Under the pieces are notes generated by a model. That model made no database searches and was not told the DNA's origin. It worked only from the letters and a program-made list of their open reading frames with translations. Made by a program: the position numbers and the translations under genes. This document shows, piece after piece, positions 25,187 through 33,363 of a stretch of 64,000 bases of DNA. Source of the DNA: Pontibacillus salipaludis (GTDB lineage: Bacteria > Bacillota > Bacilli > Bacillales > BH030062); NCBI RefSeq assembly GCF_014642405.1, contig NZ_BMIN01000019.1:1-64000 (forward strand). The letters are read 5' to 3'. Within the stretch, counting starts at the first letter, position 1, and each line of letters starts with the position of its first letter.

Positions 25187-26083
25187 CTAGTCCTTATGCT
25201 GAAGATTAAGAATGGCTAAGTAGGTAATGAGTGCACCTTGGAACTGTTTTACATCAATGCCTGTTTTCTCAATAAACTTATCAACACGGTACTGAAGACT
25301 GTTTCGGTGCATATATAAGTTCTTAGCAGCAAGAGTAGTGTTTGAGTTCGATTCAAGAAAGACTTGAATCGTATGTAAAAGGTCGGAATCTTCGATGACG
25401 GGTTGGAGCAATGTGTATGTGATGTTAGCTGCTTGTTCTTGGCTTAAACCATCTAAATACATATATGTAATCGCATCTTGATACGTAACGACAGGCTTAG
25501 GGTGATAGCGTAGCATCTTCTCAAAAAGCGTCTCGCCCCATGAATATGCATGGCGAATATCATTCTTTGAATGATAGTACGGTGTAATATAAAGGTTGAG
25601 TTTTGTATAGAAGTCACTCATTAAAACGTCAATCATTTGCTCGTATTCGATGTATTCCTTTTCTTTCTGAAATTGTTCTTCAATGATGATTCCCTCGTGC
25701 TGGTTATTCCAGATAATAGGCATTTGGTGGGGGAAAAGGCCTTGTATGGCTTCATGGAATACGTCTGGCTCAATTTCTTGATTGGTTAAAGAGAAATAGA
25801 CAAATCGAAATGAGGACGGAAACAGAGTGTTATCATCGGGGAATTCGCTACCCAGAATCCATCCTTGCCAAAGTTTTTCCCTGGTTGTAAGAGTTGGGTG
25901 CTGTTCAACAAAAGGCGTGAGGAATGTATTTAATAGTTCGTGTTCTTTTTTAGTTATCGTACTTTTAGGGATACCAATAATCTCTTGTTCAGTGGTTTTG
26001 AACCAGTGGTACCGATCCCAGTCATCATTTGATTGGCTTAATAAAACGGCTTGTGGGAAGATCGCATGGATTTGTTCAAACAT
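25187..26083 (-). CDS. yxkF: PucR-type helix-turn-helix regulator (YxkF-like)
   Basis: A 298-aa protein. The C-terminal 60 residues form a PucR/CdaR-type helix-turn-helix (TIQVFLESNSNTTLAAKNLYMHRNSLQYRVDKFIEKTGID). The N-terminal 230 residues show no named domain. In B. subtilis yxkF sits next to msmX, as here, so it may control sugar uptake; this is inference. GAGGGA precedes the ATG. It lies 125 bp upstream of msmX on the same strand. Confidence 0.78.
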   Translation of the reverse strand: MFEQIHAIFPQAVLLSQSNDDWDRYHWFKTTEQEIIGIPKSTITKKEHELLNTFLTPFVEQHPTLTTREKLWQGWILGSEFPDDNTLFPSSFRFVYFSLTNQEIEPDVFHEAIQGLFPHQMPIIWNNQHEGIIIEEQFQKEKEYIEYEQMIDVLMSDFYTKLNLYITPYYHSKNDIRHAYSWGETLFEKMLRYHPKPVVTYQDAITYMYLDGLSQEQAANITYTLLQPVIEDSDLLHTIQVFLESNSNTTLAAKNLYMHRNSLQYRVDKFIEKTGIDVKQFQGALITYLAILNLQHKD

Positions 26084-26272
26084 TAGAATCCCTCTTTCTT
26101 CTAGTAAGTGAGTGGTTAGCTATATATGTATTAAACCTATTATACCAATTGGATTAATAAGGTGACAGGCTATCGCTTTTTTTCCAAGCGATGGTAGTGT
26201 ATAATATACTTATAAGGGTACTAAACCAATAAGCTTTTTATAGATAGATTTTCGAAAAGGGGGTACTTGACC

Positions 26273-26560
26273 ATGGCAGATCAAGAAGTACAAGACATGA
26301 ACCAATATACGCAAGATATGAAAAATCGCTTAAAGCGTATAGAAGGACAAGTTCGCGGTGTATTGAAAATGATGGAAGAAGATAAAGAATGTAAAGACGT
26401 TATTACTCAATTATCAGCTGCTCGCTCCGCGATTGATCGTTCTATTGGCTATATTGTAGCAAAGAATTTGGAGACGTGTCTGCGTGAATCTCAAGAAAAT
26501 GGAGAACCAGCAGACGAACTTATTCAAGAAGCCGTTCAAATGATTGTAAAGAGTCGTTAA
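26273..26560 (+). CDS. CsoR/CstR family repressor, persulfide-sensor type
   Basis: A 95-aa all-helical repressor. The core NRLKRIEGQVRGVLKMMEEDKECKDVITQLSA contains the first Cys, and NLETCL the second. Copper sensors of the family have His four residues before the second Cys (H-x3-C); here that place is Asn, as in CstR, which senses reactive sulfur. Start ATG 26273 after AAGGGGG; a TTG six bases earlier sits too close to the site. No cst/sulfurtransferase or copper ATPase gene is adjacent, so its targets are elsewhere. Confidence 0.82.
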   Translation: MADQEVQDMNQYTQDMKNRLKRIEGQVRGVLKMMEEDKECKDVITQLSAARSAIDRSIGYIVAKNLETCLRESQENGEPADELIQEAVQMIVKSR

Positions 26561-26567
26561 TATAGGG

Positions 26568-26600
26568 AAAAAGGCGATCCGTTATGGATCGCCTTTTTTT
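26568..26600 (+). terminator. Terminator of the CstR-like gene
   Basis: AAAAAGGCGATCC/GGATCGCCTTTTT stem with a T run. Confidence 0.9.
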
Positions 26601-26678
26601 CTGTAGGTTATTCGTGTTCCCTTTCGTTTGATTTAGCCTGGTCTGTACGATGTTGAACGGGAACTACTGCTTTTGGTT

Positions 26679-26873
26679 TTAATGTTTTTGGTGTTGGGTT
26701 TTATTTGAGAAGGCTTCGTTTTGTTTCGGTAGGTCGCGTGCCTCTTCGATTTGAGCACGGTTATATCTGGAATTAACAGTTCCGCCGGCCATTCCTTCAT
26801 TAATCATACGGTCGACATCAACCTCATAGTTTTCACGGCTGTCTCGTTCTCTTTCATTTTTTGGATGTGCCAT
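26679..26873 (-). CDS. Small basic/acidic hydrophilic protein, function unknown
   Basis: A 64-aa hydrophilic protein (MAHPKNERERDSRENYEVDVD...NSRYNRAQIEEARDL) without membrane segment or Cys. Start at ATG 26873, 12 bases after AAAGGAG, is a compromise; the ATG at 26885 touches the site. Composition recalls small spore-associated proteins of Bacillaceae but I cannot place it in a family. Confidence 0.5.
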   Translation of the reverse strand: MAHPKNERERDSRENYEVDVDRMINEGMAGGTVNSRYNRAQIEEARDLPKQNEAFSNKTQHQKH

Positions 26874-26982
26874 TCTTTTAGTCATCTCCTTTCTGTCTTT
26901 AGTTTTCCGTCGTATGAGAAGGGCTATGCATAGCCGATATCTTCTGTCATACATTTAGAAGTAGAAGGAGAGGTGATTTGCG

Positions 26983-27387
26983 TTGGATCAATCTGATTTT
27001 ATGAAAAACTTAGAAGCTGCCATTGAAGCGGAGTGGACAGCTAATGATTTCTATAAACGATTACAAGAAGAAACACCGAATCCGCTTTTTAAGGAATTTA
27101 TACAGCATGCTGAAGACGATGAAGAGAAGCACTACCATAGCTTTCAGAAACTGTATTATCAGCTGACGGGTCGTTATTATGAACATCCAATGAAGCGTAA
27201 TGAGTTTGAGTCCTTTGAAGATGGGGTGGTCGAAGCTCTTAAAGATGAATTGGAAGCTTCGGAATTATATAGGGATATGCTTCTTCATATGCCGGTTCAA
27301 TACGCCTATGAGCCGTTATTTATAGCCATGACAGATGAAATGGAACACGCCACGCGGTTCTCGACCATATACGGGCGCCTGAGATAA
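26983..27387 (+). CDS. Ferritin-like (rubrerythrin-type) di-iron protein
   Basis: A 134-aa four-helix protein with metal-ligand patterns of the ferritin-like superfamily: E-A-E near residue 15, D-E-E-K-H (E-x-x-H) at about 48, a second Glu in DELEAS, and D-E-M-E-H (E-x-x-H) near 123. Start codon TTG at 26983 after GGAGAGGTG. Probably binds two iron atoms; peroxide detoxification or spore-related roles are possible. It ends 22 bp before a long palindrome. Confidence 0.75.
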   Translation: MDQSDFMKNLEAAIEAEWTANDFYKRLQEETPNPLFKEFIQHAEDDEEKHYHSFQKLYYQLTGRYYEHPMKRNEFESFEDGVVEALKDELEASELYRDMLLHMPVQYAYEPLFIAMTDEMEHATRFSTIYGRLR

Positions 27388-27409
27388 ATCGAATGATCTA
27401 TAATACGGT

Positions 27410-27446
27410 AAAGGGGTAAAGCGTGCCTGGCACGCTTTACCCCTTT
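27410..27446. terminator. Near-perfect 37-bp palindrome, bidirectional terminator
   Basis: 18-bp perfect arms around a single central T (27428): AAAGGGGTAAAGCGTGCC and its complement. It contains the GCGTGCC-GGCACGC motif also found three times near 63110-63200. It lies between convergent genes. Confidence 0.8.
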
Positions 27447-27467
27447 AGTTTGTGAAAGATGCGCCCT

Positions 27468-28829
27468 TTATGTGAGCGAGCGTCTATCCTTATGTTTTGA
27501 GATGCGTTGTTGATAAAGGAATTTGGCGTATCGATATGGATAGGAGAGGATTACATTTTGTTCGCGCTTGAAAGTAGGGTGGTCATAAAGAACATATCCA
27601 GGCTTAGAGTTAGCTTCAAACATCCAGACTTGGCCCTCCTGATCGATCCCAAAGTCAAAACCAATTTCTCCGAGTGGTCCTTTAAGGGTGCGATCTAGCA
27701 CTCGACTTATCTCTAGAGCGGATCGTTCAAGCTTCGTGTAAACTTGTTGACTTTCACGGTCGTCGAATAACTCCTCTAACGTATGGAGGGATCCCCCACG
27801 ACGTACATGAGTGGTTAAGCTGCCTTTGCCAGCAAACTTCGTGCAAATTGCTGTAACTACCCATTCATTTTTTTCGTTTTTATTTGTATGCACCCTGTAG
27901 TCCATAGGGGTAGAGCGCTTTGTTTTGAGTTCTATTTCTGGCTGTACAATATACCCATACAGACCGTTAGGGAACTGCTGATTGATCATATTTTGACCAT
28001 CTTGGTAGCGCTGATGGACGAGCTTTTCACCTTCATAGTACTGACATTCAATTTCCCCAGTTTCCTCTCTTAAGCGACACCGTTTAATCCCTGTCCCCTT
28101 ACTTCCGTGGATGGGTTTAATATAAAGCTTTTTCTCTTGTTGGAGCATTTCAAGCACACGTTCTGGTGATGGGTGTAATGTCGTTTGAGGAAGGAAGTGA
28201 GAGACCTGATATGTGCGCTTTAATCGATCATAAACTTTCCACTTGTTAAAGAACCCTGAGTTGAACCAAATCGTTCTGCTTTGCAATTGTTTCCTTATAC
28301 GGATGACGAGGGGATGATGTTCAATCTTACGGTTAGGGATTCGGTCATAGATAACATAGGGGAAAGGGTAGGTTTTTCGTTCCCATACGCCATTATGAAA
28401 CACATAGCCATTGATCGTTTCATCTTCCAAGTTGACATGCTGATAGCCAAATACAATGGTTTCAAACCCGTAAGATTGTCCGGTTATTGACATGGCTTCA
28501 AAGATAGCTGTCCGATCCCCAATGGGGGTCTCTCGATTTTCTGTAAAACCTGCTGTGAATATGCCGAGTAGAGGCTGAAGCCATACATTTGCCTCTTCGA
28601 CAGAACAAGAAAGGGTAGAAAGGTCAGGTAACTTTAACTCGTCTTGTAATTGAGACGATAAATAAATGGTGTCTTCATCTTTTTGATGTGTCATAACTTC
28701 TATCTCGTTCGATCTAACCCCGCACCAGATGGTTTGGACTTTATGAAAGGCAGGGTACACTTCTTTAGGCACAATGATTCTCATCTTTTGACTTGTATAC
28801 GTTTTAACATAAAAATAATAGGTTTCCAT
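27468..28829 (-). CDS. yheC: YheC/YheD family spore-coat-associated ATP-grasp protein
   Basis: A 453-aa protein. After an N-terminal region of about 180 residues it has an ATP-grasp fold from about residue 195: KLYIKPIHGSKGTGIKR is the nucleotide-binding loop and GEIGFDFGID...WMFEANSKPG the metal-binding end. B. subtilis YheC and YheD are endospore-coat associated. The gene lies between the ssp gene and yheB/yheA as expected, but only one of the yheC/yheD pair is present. GGAGG precedes the ATG. Confidence 0.88.
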   Translation of the reverse strand: METYYFYVKTYTSQKMRIIVPKEVYPAFHKVQTIWCGVRSNEIEVMTHQKDEDTIYLSSQLQDELKLPDLSTLSCSVEEANVWLQPLLGIFTAGFTENRETPIGDRTAIFEAMSITGQSYGFETIVFGYQHVNLEDETINGYVFHNGVWERKTYPFPYVIYDRIPNRKIEHHPLVIRIRKQLQSRTIWFNSGFFNKWKVYDRLKRTYQVSHFLPQTTLHPSPERVLEMLQQEKKLYIKPIHGSKGTGIKRCRLREETGEIECQYYEGEKLVHQRYQDGQNMINQQFPNGLYGYIVQPEIELKTKRSTPMDYRVHTNKNEKNEWVVTAICTKFAGKGSLTTHVRRGGSLHTLEELFDDRESQQVYTKLERSALEISRVLDRTLKGPLGEIGFDFGIDQEGQVWMFEANSKPGYVLYDHPTFKREQNVILSYPYRYAKFLYQQRISKHKDRRSLT

Positions 28830-28968
28830 GGCTTTCTGGCCTCCTAGATCACCGTTTCCCTATCATTTTATGAGGAGAGAAAACATTTCATGCGAAGGCT
28901 TTTCTTACCTTTTTGATTTGGGTATACTATACTTTTAGTGAGAAGTTGGAAGAAGAAAGGTAGATCTC

Positions 28969-30105
28969 ATGAATACATTTTTATTAATCCTAATGATGAT
29001 CGCAATTGGAGCCTTAATTGGTGGTATGACAAACTCCCTTGCGATTCGTATGTTATTTCGCCCGTTCAAGCCGAAATATATCTTTAACAAACGAGTTCCA
29101 TTTACACCTGGTTTGATCCCAAAGCGCCATGATGAATTGGCGGAGCAATTGGGGAAAATGGTAACCGACCATTTGTTAACACCAGAAGGAATACAGCGAA
29201 AACTGGAAGATGATACATTTCAGCAGCAAGTGGTAGAGTACGCACAGAAAGAGGTTACATCGTTTTTATCTAGTGAGCGGTCCTTGCAGCATGTATTAAA
29301 TGACTTTCACATCCCTGTAAATCAGCAAGTGATTGAAAGCAAACTAAAAGACTTTACAGAAGATAAAGTCGAGGCCTATATGAAAGATGCCAGAGCTAAA
29401 TCAGTTCGGGAATTAATTGGTGACAACGCTTTCTATAAAGGGAAAGCGCAAGTGGGTAAAGCGAGTGAATACATTTTAAAGCAGATTGATGATTTTATCT
29501 CCAGCGAAGAGGGAAGAGCTAAAATCGGTGCAATTATTGAAGATTACCTAGAAGGACAAGGGTTTCTTGGCAATATGATCTCGTCCTTTATGGGGAATCA
29601 AGGTCTAGCTGATAAAGTGCAGCCTGCTGTTTCTGATTTCTTAAACTCAGAAGATGCACATTACTGGTTGAAAGAAGTGCTTCATACAGAATGGGATAAA
29701 TGGATGGAAAAACCTTTCTCGGTATATGAAGAGAAACTAGGTATAGAAGGAATTCCTGATAAAATTAGCGAGCAAATCGTATCATCCATTCCAACTGATG
29801 TATGGCTTGAGCGTTCAATCGCTGAACATACCAAGAACCTTCAGCCTTATATTGTGGAGACTCTCGTGCCTCAGCTCGTTGGTCAGTTAGGGGGAGCTCT
29901 TTCGTCTCGGCTTCCATCCATTATGGAAACCTTGCATTTATCAGAAGTTGTCCGTAAAGAAGTGCAAGCTTTCCCAGTAGAGCGTCTAGAAGATATTGTA
30001 TTAGGAATCTCCAAGCGTGAATTTAAGATGATTACGTATCTTGGAGCGTTACTCGGTGGGCTAATAGGCCTTATTCAGGCTGGAATTATCCTTTTACTAG
30101 GATGA
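28969..30105 (+). CDS. yheB: YheB family membrane protein (DUF445)
   Basis: A 378-aa protein with hydrophobic helices at both ends (residues 2-25 and about 350-375) and a long helical soluble middle, the DUF445 layout. MRALFRPF-like sequence (AIRMLFRPFKPKY) and TPGLIPKRHDELA near the N-terminus are family hallmarks. Function unknown; it is conserved in Bacillaceae next to yheA, as here (84 bp before it). Confidence 0.92.
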   Translation: MNTFLLILMMIAIGALIGGMTNSLAIRMLFRPFKPKYIFNKRVPFTPGLIPKRHDELAEQLGKMVTDHLLTPEGIQRKLEDDTFQQQVVEYAQKEVTSFLSSERSLQHVLNDFHIPVNQQVIESKLKDFTEDKVEAYMKDARAKSVRELIGDNAFYKGKAQVGKASEYILKQIDDFISSEEGRAKIGAIIEDYLEGQGFLGNMISSFMGNQGLADKVQPAVSDFLNSEDAHYWLKEVLHTEWDKWMEKPFSVYEEKLGIEGIPDKISEQIVSSIPTDVWLERSIAEHTKNLQPYIVETLVPQLVGQLGGALSSRLPSIMETLHLSEVVRKEVQAFPVERLEDIVLGISKREFKMITYLGALLGGLIGLIQAGIILLLG

Positions 30106-30189
30106 ATAATGGGAATTGCTATACACAGCTAGTCTCGTTTGTTATAGTGGAAAGGAATGAGAAGAAAAACAATTGTAGGAGGCTTATTC

Positions 30190-30549
30190 ATGGCTAATAT
30201 CTATGATCACGCTTATGAGCTAGAAACAGCTCTACGCAACAGTGAAGAATTCACACAATTACAAGAAGCATACAACGCAGTAATGGCTGACGAAGCTGCG
30301 AAGCAAATGTTCGATAACTTCCGCAACACTCAAATTGAACTTCAGCAGAAACAAATGCAAGGTCAAGAGATCTCTGAGGAAGAAGTTGAGCAAGCTCGTA
30401 AAGTAGTTGAGACAGTACAACAACACCCTCAAATTTCTAAACTTATGGAACAAGAGCAACACTTAAACCAAGTGATTAACGATGTTAGTCGCATCATCAC
30501 GAAGCCTCTTGAAGACCTATACGGCGCTGGAGAAGGCGAACAACAATAA
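30190..30549 (+). CDS. yheA: YheA, YlbF/YmcA family protein
   Basis: A 119-aa helical protein of the YlbF-like family (NIYDHAYELETALRNSEEFTQLQ, then a Gln/Glu-rich helix). Relatives YlbF and YmcA with YaaT modulate RNase Y and phosphorelay; YheA itself has no settled role. Start ATG 30190 follows GTAGGAGG. Terminator at 30557-30593. Confidence 0.93.
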   Translation: MANIYDHAYELETALRNSEEFTQLQEAYNAVMADEAAKQMFDNFRNTQIELQQKQMQGQEISEEEVEQARKVVETVQQHPQISKLMEQEQHLNQVINDVSRIITKPLEDLYGAGEGEQQ

Positions 30550-30556
30550 GATTATT

Positions 30557-30593
30557 AAAACCCGCTAACCTTTAAAGGTTAGCGGGTTTTTTT
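30557..30593 (+). terminator. Terminator of yheB-yheA
   Basis: AAAACCCGCTAACC/GGTTAGCGGGTTTT stem with seven T. Confidence 0.92.
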
Positions 30594-30669
30594 ATGTTGG
30601 TTCTGTTCATTTTTTATTGTGAGTTTGTTCAAGAATAGGTCAGTGATCTTGAGGTCTCGAATCTGAGAG

Positions 30670-30985
30670 AATGTTTCCGCTAGCTTTAGTTGAGTGTAAG
30701 GTGGGCCTGGAAACTACTCGCTTTCCTGTGGGGAGCTGGTAAGCCTCCTCACCCGGCAAAGCCGGGCTCCGGGGCCTCACCTAGGCTCTTCTGCCCACGG
30801 GAGTCTCGCAGTTTCCAGGCCCACCTTTTCCATACTAGGGTGAACGGAAACATGTTGCCATATAGGGTTACATCAGATCTCCTGACGTGAACCTCAAGCC
30901 CAATCAATCATCAAACATAACAGCCCCTCCCGGCTCAAACATTCAACTTCGATTCCTCCATAAAAGGTGGCTTATATGAAATGAA
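30670..30985. repeat. Long-palindrome element, copy 5 with decayed partner
   Basis: Copy 5 spans 30670-30853: arms 30698-30715 with 30810-30827 perfect over 18 bp, outer ATGTTTCC/GGAAACAT. Its apical part carries its own hairpin CCCGGC-AAA-GCCGGG, unique among copies. To the right, 30885-30977 matches only the far side of a B hairpin and the composite's right end, so the partner hairpin has been deleted. The remaining spacer to 31339 shows nothing certain. Confidence 0.85.
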
Positions 30986-31145
30986 AAAATTAAACAAGAT
31001 CAAGCCTTTAGACATCACGACAAGTTCTCAAAAGGCTGTTACGGCATACATACCTCCCCAAAAATACAAAGCAGATAATAAACTTAAAAATCAACGCCCC
31101 ATAGCTCAGCGCCTTGTGATTTCTCATCTAATCTCTTCTTCATAG
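30981..31145 (+). CDS. Possible small ORF next to the element end (doubtful)
   Basis: A 54-codon frame (MKKLNKIKPLDITTSSQKAV...) begins at an ATG 11 bases after AAAGGTGG. However, that ribosome-site-like sequence is part of the repeated element end. Lys/Gln-rich composition, no terminator, no recognised family. Confidence 0.25.
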   Translation: MKKLNKIKPLDITTSSQKAVTAYIPPQKYKADNKLKNQRPIAQRLVISHLISSS

Positions 31146-31339
31146 AAGGTTCAAGTAAGGTTGATAGAAATATGGTGAATTTCTTGAACGATTCGTTTTC
31201 CAGGATATTGCACTAAGTTTAACGTATTCCCATACTATGTAAATTTTTAGATGAAAGCAGGATTTTTTAAGAAGTTCCTCGAATGTTGTTTGTACGATTG
31301 TAGCGGTTTATGACTTTATTAAACGAATGGGGGAGCTTT

Positions 31340-32110
31340 ATGAGTTATTTTACGATAGAACGGGCAGATGGGATTACGCATTTGAAATTAAATCGACCGG
31401 ATAAAATGAATGCTTTGAACCAGGAAAGTCTTAGGGAACTAAAGCATCAACTGCAAAGTATTGAAGATAACCAGGACTCCATTGTTATCCTTTCTGGTAC
31501 TGGAAAAGGGTTCTGTGCTGGTGGGGATTTGGCGATGATGCAAGGAACAAGGGATAAACAAGCTTATGAGGAAGTGATGGACGACATAGAAGAGGTCATG
31601 ATGCGCTTATTTTTAATGAAGAAACTGGTTATATCTGCAGTCCATGGTCCTGCTGTTGGATTGGGGCTTAGTTTAGCGTTAGCTTGTGATTATGTGCTTG
31701 CTCATAAGGAAGCGAGTTTATCTATGAACTTTATTGGTGTTGGTTTATTACCTGATGGAGGAGGGCATTTTTGGCTTCAAGAGCGGTTAGGTACTCAGAG
31801 AGCCAAATTGTTTGCATGGGAAGGAAAGGCTTTGTCCGGAGAAGAAGCTCTTACAAAAGGGTTAGTTGATGAGGTATGTGAAGGTGAAGTAGAAGATGCT
31901 GCTCAAAACCTTGCTGCTTATTGGAGTCGAAGACCACTACAAGCTATGATTCGCTCGAAGCGTGTTTACCATGGTCAGTCTGTTCAACGCTTGAAGCAAT
32001 TAATGGATCAGGAACGACTTCATCAGTTTGAATTACGTCATACAGATGATCATAAAGAAGCGGTAGCTGCATTTATGGAGCATCGTTCCCCGGTTTTTAA
32101 AGGGGAATAA
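31340..32110 (+). CDS. yhaR: Enoyl-CoA hydratase/isomerase family protein (YhaR)
   Basis: A 256-aa crotonase-fold protein. The oxyanion-hole segments are SGTGKGFCAGGDLAMM at about residues 55-70 and AVHGPAVGLGLSLALACD at about 101-120; LPDGGGHFWL occupies the catalytic-loop region, with Asp-Gly-Gly-Gly instead of the Glu of true hydratases. It may thus be an isomerase-like member. Start ATG 31340 after GGGGGAG. B. subtilis yhaR has the same position next to yhaQP. Confidence 0.85.
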   Translation: MSYFTIERADGITHLKLNRPDKMNALNQESLRELKHQLQSIEDNQDSIVILSGTGKGFCAGGDLAMMQGTRDKQAYEEVMDDIEEVMMRLFLMKKLVISAVHGPAVGLGLSLALACDYVLAHKEASLSMNFIGVGLLPDGGGHFWLQERLGTQRAKLFAWEGKALSGEEALTKGLVDEVCEGEVEDAAQNLAAYWSRRPLQAMIRSKRVYHGQSVQRLKQLMDQERLHQFELRHTDDHKEAVAAFMEHRSPVFKGE

Positions 32111-32116
32111 CAATAG

Positions 32117-32150
32117 AGCGCCTGTCTGGATTGATCCAGTCAGGCGCTTT
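32117..32150 (+). terminator. Terminator of yhaR
   Basis: AGCGCCTG-x-CTGGAT/TCCAG-x-CAGGCGCT stem with TTTT; also faces the convergent yhzD. Confidence 0.85.
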
Positions 32151-32155
32151 TCGTT

Positions 32156-32341
32156 TTAACGATGGAATAAAACCATACGACCATCTGGAGATACACAACG
32201 GTGAGTATGTTCACTATATCCGTTGTCTGCAAGAAGGTTTTGACCGATTTTCTTAGCGTCGTGATCGTCTTGTGCTTCAAAGGACTCTTCTAATAATTGA
32301 GTTCCATCTGGAGCGAAGACTGTTAAAATGTAAGCTTCCAC
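32156..32341 (-). CDS. yhzD: YhzD family protein
   Basis: A 61-aa protein (AYILTVFAPDGTQLLEESFEA...SEHTHRCVSPDGRMVLFHR) matching the small YhzD family found next to yhaR in Bacillus. Start codon GTG at 32341, eight bases after AGGAGG. Function unknown. Confidence 0.8.
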   Translation of the reverse strand: MEAYILTVFAPDGTQLLEESFEAQDDHDAKKIGQNLLADNGYSEHTHRCVSPDGRMVLFHR

Positions 32342-32463
32342 AATTCATTCCTCCTATCTTCCTTACATATTCGTAATGGGTTTATTTTTCTCCTTCTTCC
32401 TAAATCATGAAACTTCTTGCCCATCTATACGTATTCATAATTGAGAAGGGGGAGTACACAAGA

Positions 32464-33363
32464 ATGACATTATCTTTAAATCAAGTAACAAAGCACTTCG
32501 GAGCTCATACGGCTGTTGATCATTTGTCTCTAACGATACCAGAGAGCCAAATTTTTGGCTTCTTAGGCGCAAATGGAGCGGGGAAAACCACTACATTCCG
32601 AATGATTCTAGGTCTAATGGACGCTAGTGAAGGGTCCATCCAATGGAACAATGAGACAATTGATTACAGTAAAAGCCATCTTATTGGCTATTTACCCGAA
32701 GAACGAGGCTTGTATCCGAAATTAACTGTGAAAGATCAATTAATTTACCTTGGAAAACTAAGGGGCATGTCGAAGCAAGAGGTTTTAAGCGAGTTAGATC
32801 ATTGGTTAGAGCGTTTTCGAGTCCCAGAATACAAGAATAAAAAAATCGAAGAGTTGTCTAAAGGGAATCAGCAAAAAATTCAATTTATATCTGCAGTCAT
32901 TCATAAGCCGAAATTACTAATATTAGATGAACCATTCTCAGGACTAGATCCTGTTAATGTTGAGCAATTGAAGCAAGCAGTGGTGAACTTAAAGGAAAAC
33001 GGAACATCTATCGTGTTCTCTTCGCATCGTATGGAACATGTTGAAGAACTTTGTGAACACTTATGTATTTTACATAAAGGGAAACCCGTCGTTCATGGAG
33101 GATTAAAAGAGATCAAACGCTCATTTGGAAAGAAAAATCTCGTCGTGCATGCGGATTTCGATTTAACCTACCTACGTGACATTCCGGGTGTTGTATCGTA
33201 TCGGGCTGTTGGAGAAGGTTGTGAACTGCAGGTGGAAGCAGAAGAGGTAGCGGAGCGTGTATTTGAAGCGCTACAAGGTAAAGGGTTTGTTCGCACATTC
33301 GACCTTGAAGAGCCTTCTTTAAACGATATCTTTATAGAGAAAGTGGGGGCTTCTTATGAATAA
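32464..33363 (+). CDS. yhaQ: YhaQ, ATP-binding subunit of a Na+-type ABC exporter
   Basis: A 299-aa ATPase: Walker A GANGAGKT at about 37-44, variant signature LSKGNQQKIQF at about 137-147, Walker B LLILDEPFSGLDP at about 160, H-switch SSHRMEHVEE, and the roughly 80-residue C-terminal extension of NatA-like proteins. Start ATG 32464 after GGGGGAG. It overlaps yhaP by 8 bp; together they form an exporter of the NatAB type. Sodium export is a reasonable but unproven role for a halophile. Confidence 0.9.
   Translation: MTLSLNQVTKHFGAHTAVDHLSLTIPESQIFGFLGANGAGKTTTFRMILGLMDASEGSIQWNNETIDYSKSHLIGYLPEERGLYPKLTVKDQLIYLGKLRGMSKQEVLSELDHWLERFRVPEYKNKKIEELSKGNQQKIQFISAVIHKPKLLILDEPFSGLDPVNVEQLKQAVVNLKENGTSIVFSSHRMEHVEELCEHLCILHKGKPVVHGGLKEIKRSFGKKNLVVHADFDLTYLRDIPGVVSYRAVGEGCELQVEAEEVAERVFEALQGKGFVRTFDLEEPSLNDIFIEKVGASYE

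Noticed and set aside
30981-31145. 54-aa ORF as a certain gene
   Set aside because: Its ribosome site is part of the repeated element end; kept only as a low-confidence entry.
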